From contig CAVENX010000035.1 in assembly GCA_963617275.1 (NCBI GenBank), positions 62,001-126,000 of the forward strand: DNA of 64,000 nucleotides. The letters are read 5' to 3'. Positions within the stretch are counted from its first letter, which is position 1. Each line of letters starts with the position of its first letter. The DNA comes from Limivicinus sp963617275 (GTDB taxonomy: Bacteria > Bacillota > Clostridia > Oscillospirales > Oscillospiraceae). Shown one piece after another: positions 16,051 through 24,443 of this stretch. Under the pieces are notes generated by a model. It ran no database searches, was not told the origin of the DNA, and saw only the letters and a program-made list of their open reading frames with translations. Both the position numbers and the translations under genes were made by a program.

Positions 16051-16769
16051 TTTTCATCTCCCATGCTTTCGATAAGCTTTGTCACAACATGCTGACACAG
16101 AAGCAGCCCCGCGCTTGCCGGAACCCAGACAAGGGAGCCGGGGACACTGCGCCTGCCGGGGGGCGGCGCTTCAAGCTGCATAGGCTGCATAGGCTCCTCA
16201 GGCGAGAAAACGACGTCATGATGCTCAATACCGGCGTTCCTCAGTTCTCTGCGCACAACGCGGGCAAGCGCGCAGCCGTAGGTTTTGGATATGTCACTTA
16301 TCCGGAGGAGCGACGCATCCTTTTTGTTGCCCGTGCCGAGTGCCGAGACAATAGGTATGCCGCGCTCCCGGCAGCTTTGTATAAGATCGACCTTATGCTT
16401 TACAAGGTCGATCGCATCAACCACATAATCGTAAGCGTCAAAGAAGCACTCCCGTTCTTCGGCGCAGTAGCAGCCGGCAACAGGTCTTACGCACACCGAC
16501 GGGTTTATGTCGGCGATACGCGCAGCCATTACCTCCGCCTTGCCTTTACCGACGGTTGAGCCGAGTGCGCAGAGCTGACGGTTGATGTTGCTTTCCCCCA
16601 CGGTATCCTGATCGACGAGCGTCAACGTGCCGACGCCGCTTCTCGCAAGCGCTTCCGCGCACCATGAGCCGACGCCGCCAAGCCCGAACACCGCCACATG
16701 GCTTTTTTCAAGCTTTGCCATCGCCGCACCGCCCAGAAGCATATATTCCCTTATTATGCGCTGTTCCAT
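16047..16769 (-). CDS. tcdA: tRNA threonylcarbamoyladenosine dehydratase (ThiF/MoeB-like)
   Basis: TcdA uses ATP to cyclise t6A at position 37 of ANN-decoding tRNAs. The 240-residue protein has the nucleotide loop GLGGVGSW at residues 29-36, DQDTVGESNINRQ, and the TcdA/YgdL-type central part LGTGNKKDASLLRISDISKT with REL and the SPE motif near VVFSPEEP. Unlike ThiF and MoeB it has no CxxC zinc pair at its C-terminus. It starts a four-gene operon just downstream of the prsA terminator; no clear separate promoter is visible. Confidence 0.9.
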   Translation of the reverse strand: MEQRIIREYMLLGGAAMAKLEKSHVAVFGLGGVGSWCAEALARSGVGTLTLVDQDTVGESNINRQLCALGSTVGKGKAEVMAARIADINPSVCVRPVAGCYCAEERECFFDAYDYVVDAIDLVKHKVDLIQSCRERGIPIVSALGTGNKKDASLLRISDISKTYGCALARVVRRELRNAGIEHHDVVFSPEEPMQPMQLEAPPPGRRSVPGSLVWVPASAGLLLCQHVVTKLIESMGDEK

Positions 16770-16793
16770 AGTCTACCTCACGTTAATAAAAAT

Positions 16794-16815
16794 GTCTCCC
16801 CCGAAAGGAGGAGAC
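16794..16815 (-). terminator. Intrinsic terminator after the PrsA-like gene
   Basis: GTCTCC (16794-16799) pairs with GGAGAC (16810-16815) around a C/G-rich loop. Minus-strand transcription then runs into ATTTTTATT. A second, imperfect hairpin at 16867-16892, ending TTTCTTTGACAGGCT, belongs to the repeat family described in the findings. Confidence 0.7.
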
Positions 16816-16895
16816 ACGCAGGTTTCAGATAATTCAGGCGTTATATGCCTTCAAAGCAAGCCTTTCTGTCAGAGAAACCTGTTTCTTTGACAGGC

Positions 16896-18440
16896 TCAGC
16901 CGATATATCTCGCCCAGAAAGTCTGTTCGGCGGTATATTTGCCGGTAAGCTCCTGCATCCACTCGTCCATTGCGTTGTTGACAAGGTCGGTCTTTGCAAT
17001 ATACTCGCTGCAAAGCTCACCCTCGCCGACGTAGTACATTATATGGTATCCGGCATAGCTTCCGGATTCGCCGTAGACAATGGCGGTATCGCCGCTCTTG
17101 TGTCCGCCAAAGCAGAATGCGTCAAATTCCTCGACCATCTGCCCTTTCTGCACCGCGTCGTACAGGCCGCCGTTGGTGTTGGAGCCGGGATCCTCGGAAT
17201 ACTGCCCGGCAAGTGCGGCAAAGCTCTCCTCGGTAGCGTCGCCAGACTTCCATTCGTCATATATGCGCTCTGCCTCAGCCTTTGCGGCCGCCTTTGCCTC
17301 GTCGGTGTAATTGCCGTCCGCGTCGGCTTCGGCCTTTATAAGAATATGACGAACCTTGGCAAGCTTATAGTTGTTGTCGTCGTGGCCTATGAAAGCTGCA
17401 ACATAAAACCCGTCGCCGTTCGCGTTCTCCGCAACGGTCGCGTCTCCCTCGGATGCGCTCAGCGCCCAATCCTTATATGCGGAGATAGAGCTTCCGAGAG
17501 CGCGCTGGGAGTGGCTGCACTCAGCCTCAACGCCCGCACGGGCTATCGCCTCGTTGAGTCTTGTCTCAACATCGGTCTCTTCTGCAAGCTCTTCACTGTT
17601 ATAGGCGGCGAGAATATCCTCAGCAGTCTTCTTTGCGGCGGCTACCGTCTCTTCGGTCGCGGCGGAATTGCCTTCTTCATCCTCGACAAGCTCTGCCGAC
17701 ACATAGTATGAGCAGACGTCAAAGTAATCCCTGTCGCCGTTATAGCCCGCGTACTCCTCGGCAAGCTCTGCCGGTGTATACTGAAGGCTGTCCTGGTAGG
17801 TCTGCGCGGCCTTGCTTGCAAGCGCAAGAACATATGCCTGCTCCTTGGCGATCTTCTCGGTCACGCCGCTGCCGTAGTACGCAGCGATGAATTTTTCGGT
17901 GCTGGAGAAGCCGTTCTGCTCGGCGGCATCGTCAAGAGAGGCATACTGCTCGTCTATCTCTGCCTTTTCCTCATCGGAGAGGACAATGCCGTTTTCGGCG
18001 GCATAGTCGTTAAGTGCCTTATACTGCGTCATGGCTGTGATAGCGTCACCGATGAAATAATCTCTCCATGTGCCGCCGTCGGTCATGCTGCATTCCTGAC
18101 TTCTCAGGCCGCTGATGCCGTACTGCGTGTCGAGGCCGAACATGGAAGCATACTGGCCGTACTGGTTGGCAAAATTATAATACTGATTTGCGTAGTTGTA
18201 ATTTACCTCGGCTGCGGTATAGCCCTCGCCGCCTATGACGACGGCAGCGCTGTATTTGGGGCATACAAAATTAAGCACGAGGATAGCCGCAATGACGACG
18301 ACGGTAGCGACGCCGATGATCGTCCACTTTCTTTTTTCCTTGGCTTTCTTCGCCGCTTCTTCCTTCATCGCAAGGGTCTTCTTGTCGGTTCCCGCTTCAC
18401 GGGAAGCAACGCGGTTTTTCTTTTCGGTAGATGCGCTCAT
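16896..18440 (-). CDS. PrsA/SurA-like membrane-anchored peptidyl-prolyl isomerase
   Basis: A 514-residue extracytoplasmic foldase. A charged cytoplasmic N-terminus is followed by one membrane helix (about residues 41-60: WTIIGVATVVVIAAILVLNF). Next comes a long SurA-type helical region and a parvulin domain beginning KVRHILIKAEAD and continuing FAALAGQYSEDPGSNTNGG. There is no lipobox, so it is helix-anchored rather than a lipoprotein as in classical PrsA. It probably folds secreted proteins outside the membrane. The MSASTEKK start at 18440 is preferred: AGGAAG lies upstream, and the longer reading crosses the promoter. Confidence 0.82.
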   Translation of the reverse strand: MSASTEKKNRVASREAGTDKKTLAMKEEAAKKAKEKRKWTIIGVATVVVIAAILVLNFVCPKYSAAVVIGGEGYTAAEVNYNYANQYYNFANQYGQYASMFGLDTQYGISGLRSQECSMTDGGTWRDYFIGDAITAMTQYKALNDYAAENGIVLSDEEKAEIDEQYASLDDAAEQNGFSSTEKFIAAYYGSGVTEKIAKEQAYVLALASKAAQTYQDSLQYTPAELAEEYAGYNGDRDYFDVCSYYVSAELVEDEEGNSAATEETVAAAKKTAEDILAAYNSEELAEETDVETRLNEAIARAGVEAECSHSQRALGSSISAYKDWALSASEGDATVAENANGDGFYVAAFIGHDDNNYKLAKVRHILIKAEADADGNYTDEAKAAAKAEAERIYDEWKSGDATEESFAALAGQYSEDPGSNTNGGLYDAVQKGQMVEEFDAFCFGGHKSGDTAIVYGESGSYAGYHIMYYVGEGELCSEYIAKTDLVNNAMDEWMQELTGKYTAEQTFWARYIG

Positions 18441-18485
18441 TTTCTGACTTCCTTTATAATAATAAAAATTTTTCGGAATGGAAAT

Positions 18486-18514
18486 ATTATACTTTATCCC
18501 CGCCGTCAATTCAA
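18486..18514 (-). promoter_or_regulatory. Sigma-A promoter of the PrsA-like gene
   Basis: On the minus strand TTGAAT (18514-18509), a 17-base spacer and a perfect TATAAT (18491-18486). Confidence 0.78.
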
Positions 18515-18585
18515 GTAACACAGTCATACTTTTCATAAATTGTGCATATATTGAAAGTATGCTGTAAATGACAGGAGGAAAAGCA

Positions 18586-18642
18586 ATGGATATAGACGAT
18601 TACATTTTCGGCAGTGCCGAAAGCGTGCCAAGCGATAAGTAA
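18586..18642 (+). CDS. Possible 18-residue micropeptide gene
   Basis: The sequence MDIDDYIFGSAESVPSDK is preceded by a near-perfect ribosome site, AGGAGG ending 8 bases before the ATG, and followed within 50 bases by a strong terminator (18689-18714). The peptide is acidic, with no signal sequence or membrane segment. No larger gene follows on this strand, since prfB converges, so it is not a leader for a downstream gene. I do not recognise it. It may be a real tiny protein or the translated part of a small regulatory RNA. A second hairpin, GCCGGTCA (18651-18658) with TGACCGGC (18679-18686), lies between stop and terminator. Confidence 0.45.
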   Translation: MDIDDYIFGSAESVPSDK

Positions 18643-18688
18643 GGCTTTCTGCCGGTCAGGAAGCTGAAACAAGTTTTTTGACCGGCCT

Positions 18689-18714
18689 GCTCTCTCCCAT
18701 TGCCGGGAGAGAGC
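18689..18714. terminator. Intrinsic terminator between the micropeptide and prfB
   Basis: A perfect 10-bp stem GCTCTCTCCC/GGGAGAGAGC (18689-18698 with 18705-18714) with a T run on the plus strand. It can also stop prfB transcription from the other side. Confidence 0.85.
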
Positions 18715-18730
18715 TTTTTATAATTTCTTA

Positions 18731-19837
18731 TTAATCCGCCGCTTTCATGGAAAGGAAGGCATTGATAAACCCGTCGATATCGCCGTCCATTACATTGTCG
18801 ATATTGCCGTTTTCATATTCTGTGCGGTGATCCTTTACAAGTTGATACGGCATGAAAACGTAGGAGCGTATCTGACTGCCCCATTCTATCTTCTGCTGAA
18901 CGCCCTTGATATCGCTTATTTTTTCAAGATGCTCGCGCTCTTTGATCTCGGCAAGCCGTGCGCGCAGCTGACTGCGGCAGTTTTCAAGGTTCTGGAAATG
19001 GCTTCGCTCGACCTGGGAGGCAACGACAATGCCCGTGGGTATATGTGTGAGGCGAACCGCAGAAGATGTTTTGTTGACCTTCTGACCGCCCGCGCCGGAG
19101 GAACGGTAAACGTCCATCTTTATATCCTCGTCGCGCAGTTCTATCTCCTTGTCATCCGCTATCTCAGGCATGACCTCGACTGCGGCAAAGGATGTATGGC
19201 GGCGGCCGGCGGAGTCAAACGGGGAAATTCGCACAAGGCGGTGTATGCCGTGCTCACTCTTCAAAAAACCGTAGGCATTCTCGCCCTCTATCATAATTGT
19301 CGCGCTTTTAAGACCGTAATCTTCGGCATCAAGATAGTCGAGCACCTTGACCTTATAGCCGTGGCGCTCCGCCCAGCGGTTATACATACGGTAAAGCATG
19401 GACGTCCAATCCTGCGCCTCGGTTCCGCCAGCGCCGGAGTGCAGCGTGAGAATGGCGTTGTTGGCGTCATACTCACCCGTAAGCAGGGTGCTGAGACGGG
19501 TGGATTCAAGTTCCTCGGTGAAGCGGGCATACTCACTCTCCAGCTCCTCCAGCATGGACGCGTCGTTTTCCTCTATCGCCATTTCGCACATCGTGTACAT
19601 ATCGTCCCAAGTACTGCAAAGCTTTGCGTAGTTTTCGCACTTGCTTTTGAGTACCTTCAGGCGCTTCTGAACCTTCTGTGATTTCTCGACATCGTTCCAG
19701 AAGCCGTCTCTTTCGCTTGCCGCTTCAAGCTCCTCTATCTCCTTTGCGGCAGCTTCAAGCTTCAGCGCGTCCCTGAGCACGTCAAGCGTGGGTTTTATGG
19801 CGTTGAGCTTTACTTTATATTCCTCAAATTCCAGCAT
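18731..19837 (-). CDS. prfB: Peptide chain release factor 2
   Basis: RF2 releases peptides at UGA and UAA. The 368-residue protein has the stop-codon-reading SPF tripeptide (VRISPFDSAG) and the catalytic GGQ (SSGAGGQKVNK). It is read in one continuous frame: at the place where many bacteria have the programmed +1 frameshift site CTT-TGA-C, this gene reads CTT-GAA inside DALKLEAA. Autoregulation by frameshifting is therefore absent. The start at 19837 (MLEFEEYK) matches RF2 starts; the open frame continues 68 codons upstream through AT-rich promoter sequence and is not coding there. Confidence 0.95.
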   Translation of the reverse strand: MLEFEEYKVKLNAIKPTLDVLRDALKLEAAAKEIEELEAASERDGFWNDVEKSQKVQKRLKVLKSKCENYAKLCSTWDDMYTMCEMAIEENDASMLEELESEYARFTEELESTRLSTLLTGEYDANNAILTLHSGAGGTEAQDWTSMLYRMYNRWAERHGYKVKVLDYLDAEDYGLKSATIMIEGENAYGFLKSEHGIHRLVRISPFDSAGRRHTSFAAVEVMPEIADDKEIELRDEDIKMDVYRSSGAGGQKVNKTSSAVRLTHIPTGIVVASQVERSHFQNLENCRSQLRARLAEIKEREHLEKISDIKGVQQKIEWGSQIRSYVFMPYQLVKDHRTEYENGNIDNVMDGDIDGFINAFLSMKAAD

Positions 19838-19958
19838 GATATTGACCTCAATCCAATTCGTTTCATAAAAAATCCCGTAAACGGAACTATTATATACAAA
19901 AAACTGCCGCTTGTAAACGTATTTTTTTATTTGTTTTTGCGTATCCCAAACAACATAA

Positions 19959-19992
19959 TTGACTTCCCAAGCAAAAAAATATATGTTATAAT
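19959..19992 (+). promoter_or_regulatory. Probable promoter of prs
   Basis: A perfect TATAAT at 19987-19992 lies about 75 bases before prs. The best -35 word, TTGACT (19959-19964), is 22 bases away; TTCCCA at 17 bases is weaker. The -10 is convincing, the -35 is not. Confidence 0.5.
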
Positions 19993-20066
19993 TCAAGCGT
20001 AAGAAACGCGTACTCCTATGACAAATTAATAATGACTTCACACGACTTTACGGAGGAAAAAGAGAA

Positions 20067-21029
20067 ATGATTTCACACGGTAAGGAAATAGCGGTATTTG
20101 CCGGCAACTCCAACACTGCTCTGGCCGAAGATATCTGCGCGCAGCTTTACAAACATCTCGGCAGTGCTACCGTTGCTCAGTTTGCAGACGGGGAATGTTC
20201 TGTTTCCGTGTTTGAGCCGGTGCGCGGCAAGGACGTGTTCATTGTCCAGTCCACCTGCAATCACGTTAACGACAACCTCATGGAGCTGCTTGTAATGATC
20301 GACGCTATGCGCCGCGCATCGGCAGGCCGCATCACCGCCGTAATTCCTTATTTCGGCTATGCCCGTCAGGACCGCAAGGCAAAGAGCCGCGATCCCATCT
20401 CCGCAAAGCTCGTCGCAAATCTCATCACCGCTGCCGGTGCAGACAGAGTGCTCACTATGGATCTCCACGCCTCTCAGATTCAGGGCTTCTTCGATATCCC
20501 CGTTGATCATCTGGCCGGTTCCCACCTTTTTGTCCGCCACTTCACCAAGATGTTCGGCAAGGGCAATGATGACGTTATAGTCGTTTCCCCTGATGTCGGC
20601 AGCACTGCGCGCGCACGTCAGTTTGCAATGAAGCTTGGCGTCAATCTCGCCATTGTTGACAAGCGCCGCGAAAAGGCAAATCAGTCTGAAGTCATGAATA
20701 TCATCGGCAATGTCAAGGACAAGACCTGCATCATGCTTGACGACATGGTCGATACCGCCGGTTCTCTGTGCGGCGCGGCAAAGGCGCTTATTGATGTGGG
20801 CGGCGCGAAGGAAGTTTACGCCTGCGCAACGCACGGCGTCCTCTCCGGCCCCGCGCTTGAACGCATAGAGGCAAGCCCTATCAAGGAGCTTCTGTTCCTC
20901 GACACGATCCCGTTTCCCAAGGACAAGGTCATGCCCGAAAAGATACAATACCTTTCCACCGCTCCCGTTTTCGCGGAAGCTATCAGGAGAATTTACGAAG
21001 AAGTCTCCATATCCAGCATTTTTGAATAA
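20067..21029 (+). CDS. prs: Ribose-phosphate pyrophosphokinase
   Basis: Prs makes PRPP from ribose 5-phosphate and ATP for nucleotide, His and Trp synthesis. The 320-residue protein has YFGYARQDRK, the metal/ATP segment TMDLHASQIQGFFDIP, the flexible loop region VSPDVGSTARAR and the PRPP-binding loop MLDDMVDTAGSL. All are typical of class I enzymes. GGAGG lies 8 bases before the ATG. It is followed by pth, with a weak terminator between them. Confidence 0.96.
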   Translation: MISHGKEIAVFAGNSNTALAEDICAQLYKHLGSATVAQFADGECSVSVFEPVRGKDVFIVQSTCNHVNDNLMELLVMIDAMRRASAGRITAVIPYFGYARQDRKAKSRDPISAKLVANLITAAGADRVLTMDLHASQIQGFFDIPVDHLAGSHLFVRHFTKMFGKGNDDVIVVSPDVGSTARARQFAMKLGVNLAIVDKRREKANQSEVMNIIGNVKDKTCIMLDDMVDTAGSLCGAAKALIDVGGAKEVYACATHGVLSGPALERIEASPIKELLFLDTIPFPKDKVMPEKIQYLSTAPVFAEAIRRIYEEVSISSIFE

Positions 21030-21038
21030 TCGACTTTT

Positions 21039-21068
21039 ATAAGGGGTGATTTTTTATTCGCCCCTTAT
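21039..21068 (+). terminator. Weak intrinsic terminator between prs and pth
   Basis: ATAAGGGG (21039-21046) pairs with CCCCTTAT (21061-21068), followed by only TTT. It probably lets some transcripts read into pth. Confidence 0.55.
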
Positions 21069-21088
21069 TTGTACAACGAGGCGCAGAT

Positions 21089-21682
21089 ATGTTTTTCAAA
21101 TCTTCAGGCTCCCCGACATGGCTCATAGTTTTTCTGGGGAACCCCGGACCCAAATATGAAAGCACCCGCCACAACGCCGGGTTCATGGCGGGCGACGCGC
21201 TGGCGAAGGAGCTGGGCGTCAGGATAAACAAGGCAAAGTTCAGCGCGCTGACGGCAGTCTGTACGATCGCAGGCGAAACGGTCATGCTCATGAAGCCGCA
21301 GACATATATGAATCTTTCCGGTGAGGCCGTTGGCAAAGCGGCAAGGTTTTATAAGATTGCGCCGGAGCATATTATTGTCGTCTCCGACGAAATGGCGCTG
21401 CCCATAGGGAAGCTGCGCGTGCGCATGAAAGGCAGTGCCGGCGGACACAACGGCCTTAAAAATATCATCCAGCACCTCGGCACGGAAAATTTCCCTCGTA
21501 TCCGTCTCGGTGTAGGCGCCCCTCCTCACCCGGATTATGACGTAAAAGATTGGGTGCTCGGCACGTTCAGGAATCAGGACGCCGTTGACATTGCGGACGC
21601 CGCCCTGCGCGCCGCAAAAGCCGCCGTATGCTACATAGAAGAGGGTGGGGAACGGTGCATGAATAAGTTTAATGTAAAATAA
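21089..21682 (+). CDS. pth: Peptidyl-tRNA hydrolase
   Basis: Pth recycles tRNA from prematurely released peptidyl-tRNA. The 197-residue protein has LGNPGPKYESTRHNAG with catalytic His28, KPQTYMNLSG, and the GSAGGHNGLKNI loop. It has SDEMALPIGKLRVR where E. coli has HDELDLPPG, a normal Firmicute variation that keeps the Asp. It sits 60 bp downstream of prs and is closed by a hairpin at 21686. Confidence 0.94.
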   Translation: MFFKSSGSPTWLIVFLGNPGPKYESTRHNAGFMAGDALAKELGVRINKAKFSALTAVCTIAGETVMLMKPQTYMNLSGEAVGKAARFYKIAPEHIIVVSDEMALPIGKLRVRMKGSAGGHNGLKNIIQHLGTENFPRIRLGVGAPPHPDYDVKDWVLGTFRNQDAVDIADAALRAAKAAVCYIEEGGERCMNKFNVK

Positions 21683-21685
21683 CTT

Positions 21686-21721
21686 TAGCTTGTCAAATAA
21701 GCAAGCTTCTTTGACAAGCTA
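21686..21721 (+). terminator. Hairpin terminator after pth, compact member of the intergenic repeat family
   Basis: TAGCTTGTCAAA (21686-21697) pairs perfectly with TTTGACAAGCTA (21710-21721) and AAAAATAATTT follows. The arms match the end sequences of the larger repeats at 29815-30008 and 50576-50777. Confidence 0.7.
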
Positions 21722-21827
21722 AAAATAATTTGCCTTTGCGGCTATACTCTCAGCTCTTGAATAAATTGTCCTAAAGTCCTCTGCGGAGGCTTAAAATATA
21801 TAACTTAATAAGAAAGAAGTCGATACA

Positions 21828-23021
21828 ATGAAGAAAAGCTGCATCGCAATGCTTCTGGCGGGCGGTCAGGGGTCAAGGCTCTACGCGCTGACGCAGAACG
21901 TTGCCAAACCAAGCGTTCCCTTCGGCGGCAAATACAGAATAATTGATTTTCCGCTTTCCAACTGTGCAAACTCAGGCATTGACACCGTTGGCGTCCTCAC
22001 ACAGTACCGTCCGTTACAGCTCAACAGCTACATAGGCAGCGGCCAGCCGTGGGATCTTGACGTAACCGACGGCGGTGTGTACATTCTGCCGCCATACCAG
22101 AGTGCAGGCGAAAAAGGCTCATGGTTCTCCGGCACGGCAAACGCCATTTATCAGAACATGGCTTTTATCGAAAGCTACGACCCCGACAACGTGCTTATCC
22201 TCTCGGGCGACCACATCTATAAAATGGATTATTCCGATATGCTGCATGAGCATATGGAAACGGACGCCGCATGCACCATCGCCGTACAGCAGGTCTCCAT
22301 GCAGGAAGCCACGCGTATGGGCATCATGAACGTCGGCAGCGACGGTTATGTATGCGAATTTGAGGAAAAGCCCGCCCAGCCCAAGAGCGATCTTGCCTCG
22401 ATGGGCATCTATATCTTCAATTGGAAAAAGCTGCGCGAGTATCTTATTGCGGATGAAAACGATCCCAATTCCAGCAAGGACTTCGGAAAGAACATTATCC
22501 CCAACATGCTCAACGCCGGGGAAAAGCTCTGGCCGTACCGCTTTGACGGATATTGGAGAGACGTCGGAACCATTACAAGTCTCTGGGATGCCAACATGGA
22601 TATGCTCTCTATCGGCAACATCGACCTTTATGACCCGAGCTGGCCGATAAGCTACCGTTCCCCGGCCTGTCCGCCGCACTACGTCGGCGATTCGGCAAAG
22701 GTCATCCACTCTATCGTGACAGAGGGCTGCACGGTATACGGCCATGTAGAAAACTCGGTGCTCTCCCCGTCCGTCGATGTCGGCGAAGGTGCGCAGGTGC
22801 TGTACAGTGTGCTTATGCCCGGCGCTGTCGTTGAAGCGGGCGCCGTCGTGCGCTATGCGATGCTTGGCGAAAACGTTGTTGTCAAAGCCGGTGCTTCCGT
22901 CGGTTCGGAACCTGACGGTTCCGACAATTGGGGCGTCGCCACGATAGGCCCCGGCGTCACTGTAAGAAGCGGCGCGGCCGTCCCCGCCGGTGCAATGATC
23001 TATTCAAGTGAGGAGGTCTGA
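21828..23021 (+). CDS. glgC: Glucose-1-phosphate adenylyltransferase, catalytic subunit
   Basis: GlgC makes ADP-glucose for glycogen. The 397-residue protein has the nucleotidyl-transfer motif LLAGGQGSRLYALT at residues 9-22, FPLSNCANSG, the glucose-1-phosphate site FEEKP and a C-terminal left-handed beta-helix (residues about 285-395). The catalytic motifs are intact, in contrast to GlgD next door. Only a weak AAGAAAG ribosome site precedes the ATG. It lies 3 bp from glgD. Confidence 0.95.
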   Translation: MKKSCIAMLLAGGQGSRLYALTQNVAKPSVPFGGKYRIIDFPLSNCANSGIDTVGVLTQYRPLQLNSYIGSGQPWDLDVTDGGVYILPPYQSAGEKGSWFSGTANAIYQNMAFIESYDPDNVLILSGDHIYKMDYSDMLHEHMETDAACTIAVQQVSMQEATRMGIMNVGSDGYVCEFEEKPAQPKSDLASMGIYIFNWKKLREYLIADENDPNSSKDFGKNIIPNMLNAGEKLWPYRFDGYWRDVGTITSLWDANMDMLSIGNIDLYDPSWPISYRSPACPPHYVGDSAKVIHSIVTEGCTVYGHVENSVLSPSVDVGEGAQVLYSVLMPGAVVEAGAVVRYAMLGENVVVKAGASVGSEPDGSDNWGVATIGPGVTVRSGAAVPAGAMIYSSEEV

Positions 23022-23024
23022 GAG

Positions 23025-24134
23025 ATGAAGGGTTTTCACGGAATAATCTTTGCTTACAGCGCTTCTCCCGCGCTCAATGTACTTGTGAACGAGCGCACCG
23101 CCGCCTCTCTCCCCTTCTGCGGCAGGTACAGGCTCATCGACTTTGCCCTCTCATCGCTGAAAAATGCAGGCGTCCTTGACGTTGGCGTGATCATGCAGCG
23201 GGACTACCAGTCCCTGCTTGACCATATCGGCAGCGGCAAGACGTGGGACATGAGCCGCAAGGACGGCGGGCTTCGTATGCTGCCGCCGTTCGGTCTGCCG
23301 GAATATCACCGCGGCAACTACACCGGTACGATAGAAGCGCTCAACGCCGTCTCTACATACATCCGCGATATAAAAGAGCCGAACGTTATTCTGCTGTTGG
23401 GCAACGTATGCGCAAATATCGACCTTTCCGCCGCCATACGGCAGCATCTTGAAAAAAATGCGGAGATAACCGCCGTGTGTGCTGATCATGAGCTGTCCGG
23501 CATCCATCACCGCTATGTCATCGGAGAAGACGGCTTTGCCGATAAGCTGCTGTTTGACCGCACAGGCGGCGAGGGTCTGCCGTCGCTTGAGGGCTTTATC
23601 ATCCGCCGCGACACGCTTCTGGCCATGATGGACAGGTGCAAGGCCGAAAACAAGTTCCGCTTCCACAGGGACGGCTTGCAGGCATATCTCGAGGACGGCG
23701 GGCGCATCAACACATACGTCCACAAAGGATACGCGAGCATTATCCGCACGGTGGACGATTATTACACGTCCAGCATGGATATGCTTGAAAGGGACAACAT
23801 TTCCCAGATATTCCCCGCCGACAGACCCGTGCGCACAAAGCTTTCCGAGGGTGTGAGCACCTACTACGGTGAAAACGCCCGTGCAAAGAACAGCCTTGTC
23901 GCGGACAACTGCATCATCGACGGCGATATCGAAAACTGCATCATCTCTTCAGGCGCGCGCATCGCAAGCGGCGCAAAGCTCAAAAACTGCATCGTCATGC
24001 GCGGCTGCACGGTTCAGTCCGGGTGCGACCTTAGCCATGTCATTGCCGACAAGTACGTTTTATTCTCTGATGGCACAAAGCTCATGGGCAGTCCGAGTCT
24101 GCCTGTTGTCGTGCCGAAGAAGAGCCGCATATAA
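23025..24134 (+). CDS. glgD: Glucose-1-phosphate adenylyltransferase, regulatory subunit
   Basis: A 369-residue GlgC paralogue that has lost the GGxGxRL nucleotide motif; the N-terminus reads GIIFAYSASPALNVL. The sugar-binding and beta-helix parts remain. In Firmicutes GlgD is a partner that activates GlgC in a mixed tetramer. A GAGGTCTGAGAG ribosome site lies in the short gap after glgC, and the two genes are certainly co-transcribed. Glycogen synthase (glgA) and branching enzyme (glgB) are not in this window. Confidence 0.93.
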   Translation: MKGFHGIIFAYSASPALNVLVNERTAASLPFCGRYRLIDFALSSLKNAGVLDVGVIMQRDYQSLLDHIGSGKTWDMSRKDGGLRMLPPFGLPEYHRGNYTGTIEALNAVSTYIRDIKEPNVILLLGNVCANIDLSAAIRQHLEKNAEITAVCADHELSGIHHRYVIGEDGFADKLLFDRTGGEGLPSLEGFIIRRDTLLAMMDRCKAENKFRFHRDGLQAYLEDGGRINTYVHKGYASIIRTVDDYYTSSMDMLERDNISQIFPADRPVRTKLSEGVSTYYGENARAKNSLVADNCIIDGDIENCIISSGARIASGAKLKNCIVMRGCTVQSGCDLSHVIADKYVLFSDGTKLMGSPSLPVVVPKKSRI

Positions 24135-24238
24135 GCAATACTTGAGCGTCCGCCGCGGCAGGTTTGCCGGCATCGCTCCTGCGCTGTGAGAATTTGTCGT
24201 TTTTTTCAACAAATCGTCGAATCCGCCTTACATCTCTC

Positions 24239-24267
24239 TTGACGGAGAGAACGGGCAAATATATAAT
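24239..24267 (+). promoter_or_regulatory. Consensus promoter for glgP
   Basis: TTGACG (24239-24244), 17 bases, TATAAT (24262-24267). The predicted start is near 24274, directly before a terminator-like hairpin. The 309 bases between glgD and glgP hold this promoter, the hairpin and otherwise no recognisable element. Confidence 0.85.
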
Positions 24268-24278
24268 AATACTGTGAG

Positions 24279-24313
24279 ATTGCAGAGATGAGATGGCTTC
24301 TCATCTCTGCAAT
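24279..24313 (+). terminator. Terminator-like hairpin at the 5' end of the glgP transcript
   Basis: A perfect 15-bp stem (24279-24293 with 24299-24313) is followed by a run of six T. It starts only about 5 bases after the predicted transcription start of the glgP promoter. It may end glgD read-through, attenuate glgP, or protect the 5' end of the mRNA. Confidence 0.8.
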
Positions 24314-24443
24314 TTTTTAAACAACGGCGCACACTCGAATGCGGACTGCCTGCGCCCGTTCTCGCCGGACGGCGGGATTTTTGCGCAGCGGCGTGTTTGA
24401 TATGCGGTTTTGTCTCAAATCCCTGTTTTTTGGAGGTAAATAT

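Noticed and set aside
16845..17711. A 288-codon hydrophobic open frame opposite the PrsA-like gene
   Set aside because: It is antisense to a gene with clear parvulin and signal-anchor features; its hydrophobicity comes from reading acidic codons in reverse.
19838..20041. N-terminal extension of prfB by 68 codons
   Set aside because: It is AT-rich promoter sequence shared with prs, and the translation does not resemble RF2; the ATG at 19837 matches the family.
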